Shown here one piece after another: positions 23,712-32,934 of a stretch of DNA of 64,000 nt; position 1 is the stretch's first letter, and each line of letters opens with the position of its first letter. The stretch is from a virus. The stretch is taken from positions 61,777-125,776 of IMG/VR virus record IMGVR_UViG_3300032217_000845, one strand, 5' to 3'. A model generated the notes under the pieces. It did no database searches and was not told the origin of the DNA. It was given only the letters and a program-made list of their open reading frames with translations. The translations under genes and the position numbers were made by a program.

Positions 23712-25520
23712 TTGGGCATTTTCAAGCGTGAATCTGGTAAACAGACACGTCAACCAACTTCTAATGGAGTTCGCGCTACCAATCCTGGTGCACGCCCATT
23801 AAATCCAGCACCACTCTATAGAGACTCTTTTGGAGTTGTCTACCAGCAGCCACTACCTTTCAACGAGCCTCGACCTCTTACTGCAGCCGCTGCCCAAATC
23901 AAAATTGGTGACGTAGGAGAGGCTCAAGTCTTCAAATCTCGCCGTCAGTCGGCATCTTCTGCTTGGCAGAAGGAAGCTTGGGAGTATTACGACGCAATTG
24001 GTGAAATCAAGTACGCTTTTAACCTTGTTGCCTCTGTTGTCTCCCGTATTCGTCTTTACGCTGCCAGTATTGATGACCCAGCCGAGGCCCCTGTTACTGT
24101 ACGCAAGTCAGAGGTGGTAAGTCCAGAGCTTGCAGCCGCAGCAGAGCGTGCTCTTGACCGACTTAACAGTGCTTACGGAGGTCAGTCAGGTCTTTTGAAG
24201 GACACTGCCCTAAATCTTCAGGTTACTGGCGAATGCTACCTAGTTCAGGTTCCAGAGCGTATCGGAACTGGACTTCCAGAGTCATGGGACATTCGTAGCA
24301 CCGACGAACTTCAAGTTGACGCCAAGGGTAACTACATGATTAACCCTCGCCGTGAAGTTGGCAATGGTGGTGGCAGCGTAATGTCTGCAGGTAACGCAGA
24401 AGTCATCAGACTGCCTAAGACAGCCTTCATTGGTCGTATCTGGAAGTCGCACCCACGTTACTCACAGGAGGCTGATAGCTCGCTACGTGGCCTTCTAGAC
24501 CTATGTGCAGAACTACTACTCTTGAACCGCACATTCCGTGCAACGGCGCGTTCCCGTCTGAACGCTGGTGCCCTTTATCTTCCAGACGGTCTCTCTGTTG
24601 CAGCGTCTCCAGACCCTGACTACCCATACGACGAGAATGGTGTCTACAACGAGAAGTACAACCCTGAAGAGGCTGCCGACGACTTTGAAGACCAACTTAT
24701 TGATGCAATGCTTACTCCTATTAAGGATGAAGACTCTGCCTCAGCTGTAGTCCCACTTATCATTCGTGGTCCTGCAGAACTTGGTGATAAGATTAAGCAG
24801 TTCAAGTTTGAGCGCAGCTTTGACCCTGCTCTAGCAGAGCGCTCAGAGCGTGTCCTAGAACGCATCATGCAGGGACTAGACGTCCCTAAGGATATTGTTT
24901 CGGGTCTAGCTAACGTCAAGTATTCAAACGCTCTACAGATTGACGAGAGCCTCTACAAGGCACACATCGAGCCATTGATGTTGCTAATTGCAGATGCTGT
25001 AACAGTTGTCTACTTGCGCCCATACCTAATCTCGATTGGCTACTCCGAAGCTGAAGTTAGCCGTCTTGTTATTTGGTATGACCCAAGCCAGGTTGCTACT
25101 CGTAATGACCGTGCAGCAGACGCAGACGCTGGTTTTGATAAGCTTGCAGTTTCTTACGACAGTTGGAGACGTGCTCACGGATTCTCAGACCAGGATGCTC
25201 CAGATGCAACTGAGCTTGCCCTGCGTTTGATTATCAACAAGGGTGCTATCACTCCAGAACTTACTGAAGCTATGCTCGGTGCCGTTTCTCCAGACCTTAT
25301 GGAGAAGGTAAAGGGCGTTGCTCAGCAAAACTCGATTGCTCCTGTTCCGCCTGAGATTGAGCAGGCACTTAGTGGACAAGCACCAGGAGCTGCTCCTGAA
25401 GGAGCTCCAGCAACCGAAGCGGCTCCTCCTGGACTCGCTGAACCTGCACCAGCACAACCGACCGTAACAAACACCGAGGCTTCTCCACCCCCACCAGGGC
25501 TAGCCGAACCAAGCGCATAG
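23712..25520 (+). CDS. Portal protein
   Basis: 602 residues, the usual size of a portal. Twelve copies would form the ring through which DNA enters the head. The core (about 75-480) includes EYYDAIGEIKYAFNLVASVV, typical of actinophage portals, and a VPKDIVSGLANVKYSNA segment. The last 70 residues are a Pro/Ala/Glu-rich tail with two APPGLAEP-like units, probably disordered. The start is TTG at 23712, six bases after GGGAG; no ATG is nearby. Position after terminase confirms the call. Confidence 0.9.
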   Translation: MGIFKRESGKQTRQPTSNGVRATNPGARPLNPAPLYRDSFGVVYQQPLPFNEPRPLTAAAAQIKIGDVGEAQVFKSRRQSASSAWQKEAWEYYDAIGEIKYAFNLVASVVSRIRLYAASIDDPAEAPVTVRKSEVVSPELAAAAERALDRLNSAYGGQSGLLKDTALNLQVTGECYLVQVPERIGTGLPESWDIRSTDELQVDAKGNYMINPRREVGNGGGSVMSAGNAEVIRLPKTAFIGRIWKSHPRYSQEADSSLRGLLDLCAELLLLNRTFRATARSRLNAGALYLPDGLSVAASPDPDYPYDENGVYNEKYNPEEAADDFEDQLIDAMLTPIKDEDSASAVVPLIIRGPAELGDKIKQFKFERSFDPALAERSERVLERIMQGLDVPKDIVSGLANVKYSNALQIDESLYKAHIEPLMLLIADAVTVVYLRPYLISIGYSEAEVSRLVIWYDPSQVATRNDRAADADAGFDKLAVSYDSWRRAHGFSDQDAPDATELALRLIINKGAITPELTEAMLGAVSPDLMEKVKGVAQQNSIAPVPPEIEQALSGQAPGAAPEGAPATEAAPPGLAEPAPAQPTVTNTEASPPPPGLAEPSA

Positions 25521-25531
25521 GAAAATAAAAC

Positions 25532-26023
25532 ATGGAGCACGACGCAATTTCTATTAATTTAACTTCTTCTAAAGGAAGTCCGGCACTAGCACAGGCACTG
25601 GCTAAGCTTCTTGGCTCGGTTGTTGTCTTCAAGTTCACAGCTCATGGCTTCCACTGGAACGTCAAGGGCAAGGACTTCCGCGAGTACCACGACTTCTTCG
25701 GGGCAATCTATGAAGACGTTGATGGCTCAATTGACCCAACAGCGGAGAACATTCTTAAGCTTGGCTACGATGCTCCATACATGCTAAGCGACTTTATTGA
25801 GCTATCATGCCTTGCTCCCCGAGAGCGTGTCACTACTGGCGACTGCCACCAGATGGCTCAAATTCTTGAGGCTGACAACGTTAAGTTGCTTCAGGAACTC
25901 GTTGGAGCTTTCGATATTGCTAATAGCTGCAACGAACAGGGAGTTGCAAACTTCCTTGCAGAGCGTATTGACATGCACCAAAAGTGGCAGTGGCAACTAC
26001 GAGCAACACTAAACATTCAGTAA
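25532..26023 (+). CDS. Dps-family ferritin (DNA protection during starvation)
   Basis: 163 residues, full length for Dps. The four ferroxidase ligands are present with E. coli Dps spacing: His41 (HWNVKG), His53, Asp68 and Glu72 (IDPTAENI). Dps forms a 12-subunit shell that oxidises iron and protects DNA from hydroxyl radicals. No Lys-rich N terminus is evident, so DNA binding is uncertain. The gene lies between portal and prohead genes and is likely expressed with them. Its product could be packaged in the virion or protect progeny DNA; both are inference. Confidence 0.9.
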   Translation: MEHDAISINLTSSKGSPALAQALAKLLGSVVVFKFTAHGFHWNVKGKDFREYHDFFGAIYEDVDGSIDPTAENILKLGYDAPYMLSDFIELSCLAPRERVTTGDCHQMAQILEADNVKLLQELVGAFDIANSCNEQGVANFLAERIDMHQKWQWQLRATLNIQ

Positions 26024-26042
26024 TCATTAGGTAGGAAACTAT

Positions 26043-26720
26043 ATGTCCGGATATCTGTCAGAAGTACTAACTGACGTCACTGCTACCACGGCTAGTGGCG
26101 GTACTGGTGTATCTGCACCCGTGCTGAAAGAGGGAGATATTCAGCCAGCAAAGAAGAGCCCCACTCTAAAGCCGAAGAAGGTTCAATTCTCTAAGGCAGT
26201 AGAATCTGCTCTAGCGCAGAAGTACAAAGAATGCAGCACTGTTCTAAACGACGGGTCTAAAACTCCACAGCTTGATGCGTTCCGTGTAGTGTACCGAAGA
26301 GGAGCTAGCTCGTACGACAACGCTGACACTGGAACACTTAGCCGCCACGACTGGGCTATGGCAAGAGTCAATGCTTTCAGTGCTCTAGTTCAGGACGCTG
26401 CACTTGTAAGCTCTGCTTACAGTTCCGATGATGACTTGCTCCCTCCAACGCACTCACGTTCTAACGGAGCAACGCAGAACTATTCTGCTGACCTAACTGT
26501 CTCGATTCTCCCTGAGGACGAGTACGAATCTCAGGAGCAGGCAATCTTTGCACTAGCAGAGTTGTCTGGTCTTGGCTATGAAACAATCCCCGCTATTCGT
26601 ACCGCATGGGTACGAGCAGCTAACAAAAATGAAAACCCATTTGAGCGTGCAGCAGTACTTGCTTCTGCTCTCTACGACAGCCCAGATGCTGACCTGCTCC
26701 CAAAGAAAGGTATTCTCTAA
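26043..26720 (+). CDS. Head-associated hypothetical protein
   Basis: 225 residues. A central stretch, FRVVYRRGASSYDNADTGTL, followed by RHDWAMARVNAFSALV, is a motif shared by many actinophage head-region proteins ('YRRGA... WAMARVN'), of unknown function. The rest is low-complexity at the N terminus and helical at the C terminus. Starts ATG after a weak GGTAGGAAAC site. Its role is likely structural or in morphogenesis. Confidence 0.65.
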   Translation: MSGYLSEVLTDVTATTASGGTGVSAPVLKEGDIQPAKKSPTLKPKKVQFSKAVESALAQKYKECSTVLNDGSKTPQLDAFRVVYRRGASSYDNADTGTLSRHDWAMARVNAFSALVQDAALVSSAYSSDDDLLPPTHSRSNGATQNYSADLTVSILPEDEYESQEQAIFALAELSGLGYETIPAIRTAWVRAANKNENPFERAAVLASALYDSPDADLLPKKGIL

Positions 26721-26722
26721 GA

Positions 26723-27868
26723 ATGAGCCAGACACCAGAAATTATTGAAACTAACGAAACGGTTGAAGAGTTGAAGCCAATCACTCGTCAGGAAGTCTCA
26801 GCGATGATTGCATCGGCTAACGAGTCAATCATTGACGATGTTCGTCAGGTACAGCCGAAGCTTGTGAACCAAGTTATCGAACGCACTTACCTAGATACTG
26901 AAGGTCTTCCAGTACGTTCACGTAACTTTGCGATTCGTCGTGCAGTTACCAACTACATTGACCTACAGACCAAGGGTCTAGTTGCTAGTGCTGCCCCTAA
27001 CCATACTGACCTACTAACCCCGGCTAACCCGTACTCAACTGCGGCTACAGTTTGGGACGAGGATACCCTACGTCAGAAGCGTGCCACATGGGCTGCAGCT
27101 GAGCCAGGCGTATCCGAAGAGCACCGTGCACTTATTGCTGCTGCTTACATGCAGAAGCCAGGTTCGGTAGAAGCTCTTCACGCCGAGGTTCGTCTAACTG
27201 CCCTTACTGCTGGTGGTGCAATCCCTGCTCAGGTTCTAAACTACGGACACGCACTTACAGCTGGTGCAGCTGTCAACACTGCCCCTACTAATGACGAAAT
27301 GTATGAGTACTACGAAGAGTCTCGCGCTGCGTTCCTAGAACTGCTAGATGCTCAGTCTGCTCTTACAGCGTCTGGCTCTGCTCCGTTTGACTGGAAGGGT
27401 GACCTTACTCGTCGCGTTTACCGTGGCGACACTCGTCACCAGATTCTTAGCCACCTAAGTCAAGACGAAGAGTTTGCTCAGAACGTACTACTGCTAAATG
27501 AAGACCTATCTGACACAGACATGTACACCCGTGCAGGTCAAGCTCAGTTCCAAGTTTTCTATGACGCACTCTGTGAACTTGCGGATGCTCCTCAGGTTAT
27601 TGACCTTCGTGAGCGTGCAGCTAAGGCTATCTCTAAGTATGACGAGACTGGCGAAATTGCTCAGGCAATTGTTGCTGGTGCTTCGACTAACCACGTCCTA
27701 AGCAAGCTTCACCAGCTTGAATCATGGAACCTTGACAACGACTATCTAAACGTTGATAGCGAGTCAGATAGGGCTGCAGAATTTGCAGTAATCTATGAGT
27801 CAGTTCTCGATATCGATGGTGAGTCATACGACTATGACTCACTCAGAGAAGTACTTCCAGAGAAATAA
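26723..27868 (+). CDS. Head-region hypothetical protein
   Basis: 381 residues, acidic and largely helical, Ala-rich, without a recognised family. It starts two bases after the preceding stop. Position between Dps, portal and the very large virion-type proteins suggests a structural or assembly role. No cysteine pairs, transmembrane spans or enzyme motifs are visible. Confidence 0.6.
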   Translation: MSQTPEIIETNETVEELKPITRQEVSAMIASANESIIDDVRQVQPKLVNQVIERTYLDTEGLPVRSRNFAIRRAVTNYIDLQTKGLVASAAPNHTDLLTPANPYSTAATVWDEDTLRQKRATWAAAEPGVSEEHRALIAAAYMQKPGSVEALHAEVRLTALTAGGAIPAQVLNYGHALTAGAAVNTAPTNDEMYEYYEESRAAFLELLDAQSALTASGSAPFDWKGDLTRRVYRGDTRHQILSHLSQDEEFAQNVLLLNEDLSDTDMYTRAGQAQFQVFYDALCELADAPQVIDLRERAAKAISKYDETGEIAQAIVAGASTNHVLSKLHQLESWNLDNDYLNVDSESDRAAEFAVIYESVLDIDGESYDYDSLREVLPEK

Positions 27869-27958
27869 CCTATTCAATAGTTCTATACACTTGTACTAGG
27901 TTAAAAACTTATTCGGGTACATTTGCCCGCTACCCTGAGACACATAAGAAGGAACACG

Positions 27959-30900
27959 ATGTCTGATTACCTAGACAGCCTTTACTCTGGCTTAAACGAA
28001 GAAAGCCTTACAGCGATTACTGCTGGTATTGGATTTAATGATGGAGCCAACAAAGGTTTCTGGCGCAAGCAGCCTCGCAAGAAGTGGGGTAAGGGCAAGG
28101 GTCAATGGATTGAGATGGGTGCACGACTACGTGCCCTATTCAACATCAATGGTAAACTTCAAAGCGTTACTGGTCGCTCTGCTGGTTCTGATGGTACCCC
28201 TAACGGTGTTCGTTTCCGTCCAGACCCTGGACAGCCTGGTGTAGACAGCAACCTACTCTACGGTGTTAACACTGCTCACCTAGAAGAGATTCAAGCTACC
28301 CTTCCAGACAACTATGTTGAGAGCAAGGGTCTTAACGCCAACCGTGAGCAGACTGGAACTGGCAGCGTAGTTTCTACCGCCAACATTCCAGACATAAATG
28401 ATATGGAGACTGCTCCTGTAACTCCTGATGACATCAGAATGATTGAAGAGGGTGTCAACTCTAAAGAGGGTCAAGAAGCAGAGAACTTCAAGAACACTGA
28501 CGAAGGTCAGCAAGTTGCCAGCTTAGATGACGTAGATGAGTCTGATGTTCTCACTGGCGAAGAAGTCAACCAGCTAGTTGACGGAAACGCTCCACGTAAT
28601 CTGGCAGGTTATAAAGGTCTAAAAGAAACTTCTCCTGGAAGTGGAATTTGGGATTACAAAGAAGGTAAATATAACTACCGACTAAAGCAGAACAAAGCTG
28701 GACAATGGGAAATCTATGCTGATGGTGCTAACCCTGACTATGAATATGATACTCCTGCAGATAGACGTAACATGCGTTACATGTTTGAAAAACTTGATGC
28801 TGGAAGCTACAGCAGCGTGCAGGACGCCATGGATAATTTCTTTGGCGCAGAGTACACCTCGAAGAAGTCTAAGAAATCTAACGAGGACGTCACCGAGCCA
28901 ATCGCTGTCGTTACCAATCCAGAAGATGTAGCTGACCTCACCCTAGGTGAGACCCCTCTTATGGAAGCTGGTCTAGTCAAACATCCAGGAGAATATCCTG
29001 GCATAACAGAGTATTCAGACGGTGAAGGTGACCTAACCCCAGAAAATGCTACCTTCGGTCTCGAGAATCTAGGCGGAGGTAACTGGGAGTTTACTAACTA
29101 CAAGACTGGTCAAATCTTCCCGATAAAGGCTGACAATCTTGCAGATGCCGAAAGACAGCTGGCCGACTATCGTCTTGAAAGAGGCGATTTCGACCCAGCA
29201 GTTATTCAAGCCCGCAGTGATGAGGAAACAGCTAACGCTCGTGGATTCACTGAAACTATGCGTGGCAGCCTGCAAGGCATGAAGGGTCGCAATATCAAGG
29301 GTGGTTTTGCTAAGGCTTACCCTAACGGAAGAACTGCAACCATTGTACAAGACGATGATGGTTCCTGGCACCTAGAAAAGCATGACGAGTTTAATGGTGG
29401 AATCCAAGAAACAAAGCGTTTTGAAGATGGCTACTTTAGCTCTGGATTAGACCAGGCCCTTGCAGAAGGTGACGCTTATCTAAACGAAGACATTGCTTTA
29501 CCAATGACTCGTAAAGAGTTCGGTGATTACGTTGAGAATCGCTATGGCGATGCCGAGCGTAAAAAGCCGGCCTTCCTAGACGAAGCTGCCATAGACGAGG
29601 CTTTTCAAAGCTACTCTGACATGTATAAAGAGAGTAAGGCAGACAACGGCTGGGTATCTAAAGACATGGACGCAGATGCGCGTTCTCAGGCATTCTCCGA
29701 AATGGATGACATGGCAGTGGCCGAAGAGAGAGACCCTCTAGGCGACGGTGGTTTTGACCAGCTAGTCAAAGATGCCATAGATGGTAAAGATGTAAGTCTA
29801 GATGGGCTGCTCAATGAAAAAAGCAAAATGGATGACCAAGACGGGGACGGTACTCCAGACGATGAAGACCCTGACTTCGACCCTGACCTAGAAGATACAG
29901 ACCTAGAGCTTACTAGCGGTGACCAAGACCCTGAACTACTTAGGGATATTGTTCGCAAAGACCGCGATGAGGCAGAGAATGTCAACATTGGCGATGTAAT
30001 CATGGGCCCTGATGGTATGCCTGTTCGTGTTAAGAGATACGACTGGGACGAGTCTGACTCTGACGAAGAGTCTCCTGGATTGACCATTACTGCTACCGAT
30101 GCTAACGGTGAAGAAGTAGAGTTTTACAAGGGTCGCTACGACAGCGTTTACTACCCAGAGTTTGCACCAGAAGGTGCTGCTCCAAAGGCCAAGCCTGCTG
30201 ATAAGCCGATTACTCCAGCTGATGCCACTCCAGCAACTCCTACCAGAGTTGCACCAGATAGCGCACTAGAGGTTGATGCTGGTCGAGTTCAGATTGGCGA
30301 CAAGCTTTACAGTCCAGACGGTTCTACACTTCTTGGTGAAGTTACTCAGACTCGTAAGAAGGGCGGCAAGACTGAAGCCCGCCTGAGCCTAGATGGTAAG
30401 GACGAAGGCTTCCAAGAGCTTGGTCCAGTAAACCTAGTCGATAGAAACCCTAGCGTTAATGCTCAGAAGCAGGCAGAGAAAGACGCCAAGAAGGCTGAAG
30501 CAGCTCGTGTCAAGGCTGAGAAGAAAGCCGCTGACGAGAAGGCTGCAGCTGACAAGGCAGCAGCTATGAATGACCCACGCACAGACGAGGGTATCGAGAA
30601 CCTAAAGGGTATCCTTGAAGCTGCTAATAACCCAGAGCGTCTTCAGCCTGCAATCGATGTTCTAAATGACCCTAGCCTAAGCAACGACGAGAAGGCTACT
30701 GCTCTTGTAGACGCTTTGACTACGAAACTTGGAATGCTGAATGGTACAGATGAACAGCGTCTGAATGCTCGTAAGGCAGAGCAGAAGGCTATGAAGATGC
30801 TAGAGGATGCTGGCATCCCTGGCTCTAGCCGAGAAGAGCGTCAATCTTCTGCGGCTGTACGTCGCTCTAGAAGCAACATTCAAGGAGACAGCAACCTTAA

Positions 30901-32857
30901 ATTCCCTGAAAGTAACACTCTTGCTGCAGAAGTTGCTGACATGAAGAAGCGTCTAGACGCTGGAGAAGATGTTCCGCTTGCGGAAACTGACGCTTTGAAT
31001 GACAAAATTGCTGCTCACCGTGACCGTTTCTGGATGAAGGGCGACTCTAGCGGTAAGCCACTTCCAGGTGAGGCAGAGCGTGTTGATGAAGAGATTCGTA
31101 AGGCACAGCGTGAGGGTACTGCTCCAATCCCATTCGTAAGAAAAGATGGCTCGGAGATTCGTCCTGACGACAACACTGCTGGCACAGCTACTCCAGCTGC
31201 TCCTACAACTCCTGGAGCAACTTCAGCTCCTACAACTCCAGCAACTCCTACCCAGTACAAGACTCCTGCCCCAACTCCTAAGGCTCCAAAGCACCCTAAG
31301 CCTGTCAAGAAGAGCCCTAAGGCTAAGCCAATCGGCACTCCTGACGACGATGGTAAGCCTATCAAGGGTGACAACAAAACTGATGCAGATGTCGAAGCAA
31401 TGCGTAACAGAAAACTGGAAAACGCTATCGATGCAGATGGTAACCCAGTTTATGCCAAGGACGTTAATGGGAACATCCTAACTGACAAGAAGGGCCGTCC
31501 AATTCCTCTACAGGATACAGACGCTATTCTTGCTGCTCTACGTGCAGACTACCCAGACGCCAAGCTAGACAACTTCGGTAACATTGTTGTCCACCGCGAG
31601 AAGTACAAGGCTGATGACGGCTCAGAGAAGATGTTTGAAGTCCTTGTTCACATGAACACTGGTGGTAAAATTGGTCTGTCAATGCGATTTACCGACCCAG
31701 CTACTGGCGAGGTAGAACACCTAATCCACCACGATGAGCGTGACTCCTACATGGGTCTACACGGTAAGACAAACGGTATTCAAGCTCTTATCGATATCGT
31801 TCAGGGTAAGAAGCCTAACACCGACCGTAAGACTGCTACCCGTGGATACAACACCGCTGGACTAACTGACTACCGTCAGCGTGCAGAATACTTTGTTCGC
31901 CAAGGCCGTCTGCTTACGCAGGGTCAGGTATGGGACAAGTACCTTTCAGGTATGGCTGAAGAAATTAACACCAGCATGGGCGGTAAGGGTAAGGCATATC
32001 TAACAAAGCGTAGAAGTGAAGTTGCTTCTGCTGCCGAGGCTCTTCGCCAAGGAGATAGAGAAACCTTCTTCCAGCGTGTTCGTGCTGCTGTTGGTCACAC
32101 TCCTGTTCACCCTAGCCAGAGAGCGGAAATGCGTAAAGCAATCCGTGACTATCTAGAGCGTGAAATGCCTGCGATGTCAGCTAGAGAGCGTACAATTCTT
32201 GCTCAGTATGTTGACAGACACCTAACCCGCCGTGGCGAACTAGTAGACCCTACTGGTAGAGATGTTCCATTTGTTTCTCGCGAAACAAGAAAGCTCGAGC
32301 CAGGCCTTTGGGTTGACTACGTAAACAACTTCGGTGAGAAATCTCGTGGTCGAGTAGTTAGCCTAGACGAGCCTCAGCTAAACGATGCTGGAACTGAGTA
32401 CTATGACAACGTAACTATAGAGTTTGCTAACGGAGAGCGAGTCTCTATGCTTACTTCACAGAACATGATTCCAGTTCCTCCGAAAGAACAGGCTAAGGCT
32501 GCTCCATCTAAGTACATTAAGAATGTTCAGGGTGAAGAGATGCGTCGTCGTCGTAGGGAGCAGCTTGGAATTACCGCAGCTAGAACTACTGGTGTTCTAA
32601 GATTCCTAGAAGATGTTAAAGCAGAAGAAGCCGAAATGGCAGAAAACGCTAACAAGACTGGTGGCAAGATTGAAGACCTCGGTGCTGGAGATACTCTCTT
32701 CAGCAAGGATGGTGACCCTCTAGGTCCAATCATCGAGAAGATTCCTATTGTTGGTAAGAGTGGTAACCCAGGTTACGCTGTTATCTTTGAAAATGCCGAT
32801 GGTGAAGAAGTTCAGGTTCGTCTACCTCTAGGAGAGTTCCGCGGCCCAAAAGCGTAA
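27959..32857 (+). CDS. Very large multidomain virion-type protein
   Basis: 1632 residues. Visible parts: an N-terminal stretch rich in RKQPRKKWGKGKGQW; several WxxE beta units; an acidic DQDGDGTPDDEDPDFDPDL segment near residue 625 resembling calcium-binding thrombospondin-3 repeats; a Lys/Ala coiled coil (about 840-865); a Pro/Thr linker (about 1075-1125); and a C-terminal folded part with SH3-like strands. The ATG at 27959 follows AGAAGGA. The end carries a slippery CCCAAAA and a hairpin (32845-32904), so a -1 shift may add the metalloprotease frame downstream, giving about 2140 residues. I cannot assign a function; internal virion or ejection protein is a guess. Confidence 0.7.
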   Translation: MSDYLDSLYSGLNEESLTAITAGIGFNDGANKGFWRKQPRKKWGKGKGQWIEMGARLRALFNINGKLQSVTGRSAGSDGTPNGVRFRPDPGQPGVDSNLLYGVNTAHLEEIQATLPDNYVESKGLNANREQTGTGSVVSTANIPDINDMETAPVTPDDIRMIEEGVNSKEGQEAENFKNTDEGQQVASLDDVDESDVLTGEEVNQLVDGNAPRNLAGYKGLKETSPGSGIWDYKEGKYNYRLKQNKAGQWEIYADGANPDYEYDTPADRRNMRYMFEKLDAGSYSSVQDAMDNFFGAEYTSKKSKKSNEDVTEPIAVVTNPEDVADLTLGETPLMEAGLVKHPGEYPGITEYSDGEGDLTPENATFGLENLGGGNWEFTNYKTGQIFPIKADNLADAERQLADYRLERGDFDPAVIQARSDEETANARGFTETMRGSLQGMKGRNIKGGFAKAYPNGRTATIVQDDDGSWHLEKHDEFNGGIQETKRFEDGYFSSGLDQALAEGDAYLNEDIALPMTRKEFGDYVENRYGDAERKKPAFLDEAAIDEAFQSYSDMYKESKADNGWVSKDMDADARSQAFSEMDDMAVAEERDPLGDGGFDQLVKDAIDGKDVSLDGLLNEKSKMDDQDGDGTPDDEDPDFDPDLEDTDLELTSGDQDPELLRDIVRKDRDEAENVNIGDVIMGPDGMPVRVKRYDWDESDSDEESPGLTITATDANGEEVEFYKGRYDSVYYPEFAPEGAAPKAKPADKPITPADATPATPTRVAPDSALEVDAGRVQIGDKLYSPDGSTLLGEVTQTRKKGGKTEARLSLDGKDEGFQELGPVNLVDRNPSVNAQKQAEKDAKKAEAARVKAEKKAADEKAAADKAAAMNDPRTDEGIENLKGILEAANNPERLQPAIDVLNDPSLSNDEKATALVDALTTKLGMLNGTDEQRLNARKAEQKAMKMLEDAGIPGSSREERQSSAAVRRSRSNIQGDSNLKFPESNTLAAEVADMKKRLDAGEDVPLAETDALNDKIAAHRDRFWMKGDSSGKPLPGEAERVDEEIRKAQREGTAPIPFVRKDGSEIRPDDNTAGTATPAAPTTPGATSAPTTPATPTQYKTPAPTPKAPKHPKPVKKSPKAKPIGTPDDDGKPIKGDNKTDADVEAMRNRKLENAIDADGNPVYAKDVNGNILTDKKGRPIPLQDTDAILAALRADYPDAKLDNFGNIVVHREKYKADDGSEKMFEVLVHMNTGGKIGLSMRFTDPATGEVEHLIHHDERDSYMGLHGKTNGIQALIDIVQGKKPNTDRKTATRGYNTAGLTDYRQRAEYFVRQGRLLTQGQVWDKYLSGMAEEINTSMGGKGKAYLTKRRSEVASAAEALRQGDRETFFQRVRAAVGHTPVHPSQRAEMRKAIRDYLEREMPAMSARERTILAQYVDRHLTRRGELVDPTGRDVPFVSRETRKLEPGLWVDYVNNFGEKSRGRVVSLDEPQLNDAGTEYYDNVTIEFANGERVSMLTSQNMIPVPPKEQAKAAPSKYIKNVQGEEMRRRRREQLGITAARTTGVLRFLEDVKAEEAEMAENANKTGGKIEDLGAGDTLFSKDGDPLGPIIEKIPIVGKSGNPGYAVIFENADGEEVQVRLPLGEFRGPKA

Positions 32858-32904
32858 AGGCTTCTGAGCCAACGTCTCGGGATGCCGAGGCATCCTCAGA
32901 GGCC
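32845..32904 (+). other. Candidate programmed -1 ribosomal frameshift site
   Basis: The heptamer C-CCA-AAA (32845-32851) is in the correct phase, two codons before the TAA at 32855. Seven bases later a 10-bp stem forms from GGCTTCTGAG (32859-32868) and CTCAGAGGCC (32895-32904), with an inner GATGC/GCATC hairpin. The -1 frame is open from here through 34377. Confidence 0.7.
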
Positions 32905-32934
32905 ACTGGTCCGAATCTCAATGAGAAAAACGCT

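Noticed and set aside
29686-31377. Long minus-strand ORFs opposite the 1632-residue gene
   Set aside because: Shadow frames of a Asp- or Pro-rich coding strand; no ribosome sites and no minus-strand genes elsewhere.
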